Part shown: positions 61,080 through 64,000 of the stretch, piece by piece
Numbering within the stretch: position 1 is the first letter of the stretch
How the letters are laid out: each line of letters opens with the position of its first letter
From: CAYRHN01 sp964424115
Lineage (GTDB): Bacteria; Chloroflexota; Anaerolineae; Anaerolineales; Anaerolineaceae
Length of the DNA: 64,000 nucleotides
Direction of reading: 5' to 3'
Assembly: GCA_964424115.1 (NCBI GenBank)
Contig: CAYRHN010000006.1
Coordinates: 176,173 to 240,172 of the forward strand
Notes under the pieces: generated by a model
Seen by the model: only the letters and a program-made list of their open reading frames with translations
Databases searched by the model: none
Told to the model about the DNA's origin: nothing
Translations under genes and position numbers: made by a program

Positions 61080-61108
61080 TTGCCACGCGGGGGCGAATGT
61101 GGTACAAT
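61080..61108 (+). promoter_or_regulatory. Promoter of ppdK
   Basis: TTGCCA (61080-61085), 17-base spacer, TACAAT (61103-61108). The leader that follows (about 100 nt) can form three short hairpins (GCGGGC/CCCGC, GGGGT/ACCCC and AACCCC/GGGTT). Confidence 0.7.
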
Positions 61109-61218
61109 CGCTAGTTTAGCGGGCCTAATCTACCCGCCAAGATGGGGTTCTTCCACCCCTTCTTCTCATAAACACAACCCCACAAGGGTTTTCAATCTTT
61201 TTCCTGGAGGAAAAATCA

Positions 61219-63924
<2,706 letters not shown>

Positions 63925-64000
63925 GAGTTTACCTCTCCCCCCCTGCCCCCTGGACTTTGGCTCTTTGAGCGAAAGTCAGGAGGAGGAAGAAGAAGCGGGA
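63925..64000. other. Window end
   Basis: Pyrimidine-rich then purine-rich short stretch (ends AGGAGGAGGAAGAAG). No gene or terminator can be supported in these 76 bases. Confidence 0.5.

Noticed and set aside
61109..61218. ppdK leader as a riboswitch
   Set aside because: The three small hairpins do not match any riboswitch I recognise and have no terminator arm; an ordinary leader is the simpler reading.

Overview
The window looks like chromosomal DNA of a mesophilic member of the Chloroflexota, most likely class Anaerolineae. This is inferred from gene style, not from a marker-gene placement. The signs are lipoproteins with long Thr/Pro linkers, very large secreted beta-propeller proteins (PD40, delta-60, Kelch, WD40), subtilases with modular tails, an NBR1-like Ig lipoprotein, many secreted proteins ending in a short basic-terminated motif, and gaps full of short dispersed palindromes. 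No rRNA, tRNA, CRISPR array, integrase or transposase gene was recognised.

Layout. 11-10266: secreted or lipid-anchored surface proteins (a 7-repeat PD40 propeller, a giant delta-60 protein, a tail-fibre-like protein with a small partner, a Thr/Pro lipoprotein), separated by repeat-rich gaps. 10771-14082: a compact operon for recycling S-adenosylmethionine by-products (mtnA, a PfkB/adenosine-kinase-like gene, ahcY). 14200-16817: a C39-like membrane-anchored protease, an Ig-like lipoprotein and recA. 17009-20296: a small membrane protein facing a three-gene operon whose last product has an S74 self-cleaving chaperone domain. 20503-23563: a DUF123 nuclease-fold protein divergent from a UvrA paralogue lacking the UvrB-binding domain. 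23637-37378: two multidomain subtilases in tandem, flanked by two paralogous repeat proteins. 37581-45738: small secreted proteins, an XRE-STAND-WD40 signalling ATPase, a DUF4405 membrane protein, a zinc-ribbon membrane protein and a GT2 glycosyltransferase. 45847-51370: recJ, an SLC13/RCK transporter, a GxxExxY pseudogene between inverted repeats, and an S41 protease. 51660-61048: a delta-60 protein, a GNAT enzyme, a DegV protein, a plant-type LRR protein, a WD40-like lipoprotein and a second zinc-ribbon membrane protein. 61219-63924: ppdK.

The main unexplained signal is a C-terminal motif. Nine otherwise unrelated proteins with signal peptides all end exactly in aromatic/hydrophobic, hydrophobic, Pro, two hydrophobics, any residue, Arg/Lys, then stop. 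It could be a sorting, anchoring or processing tag. A second theme is propeller cassettes placed inside Ig- or cadherin-like domains: the two subtilases carry different propellers at the same internal position of the same host domain, and the 51660 protein has a delta-60 propeller splitting a cadherin-like domain.

Other themes: several genes without a Shine-Dalgarno have a -10 box 6-7 nt before the start codon, suggesting leaderless transcripts. Several families of short repeats sit at gene ends and just upstream of promoters. Start codons were chosen from Shine-Dalgarno sites, signal-peptide logic or a -10 box, and several differ from the longest open frame.
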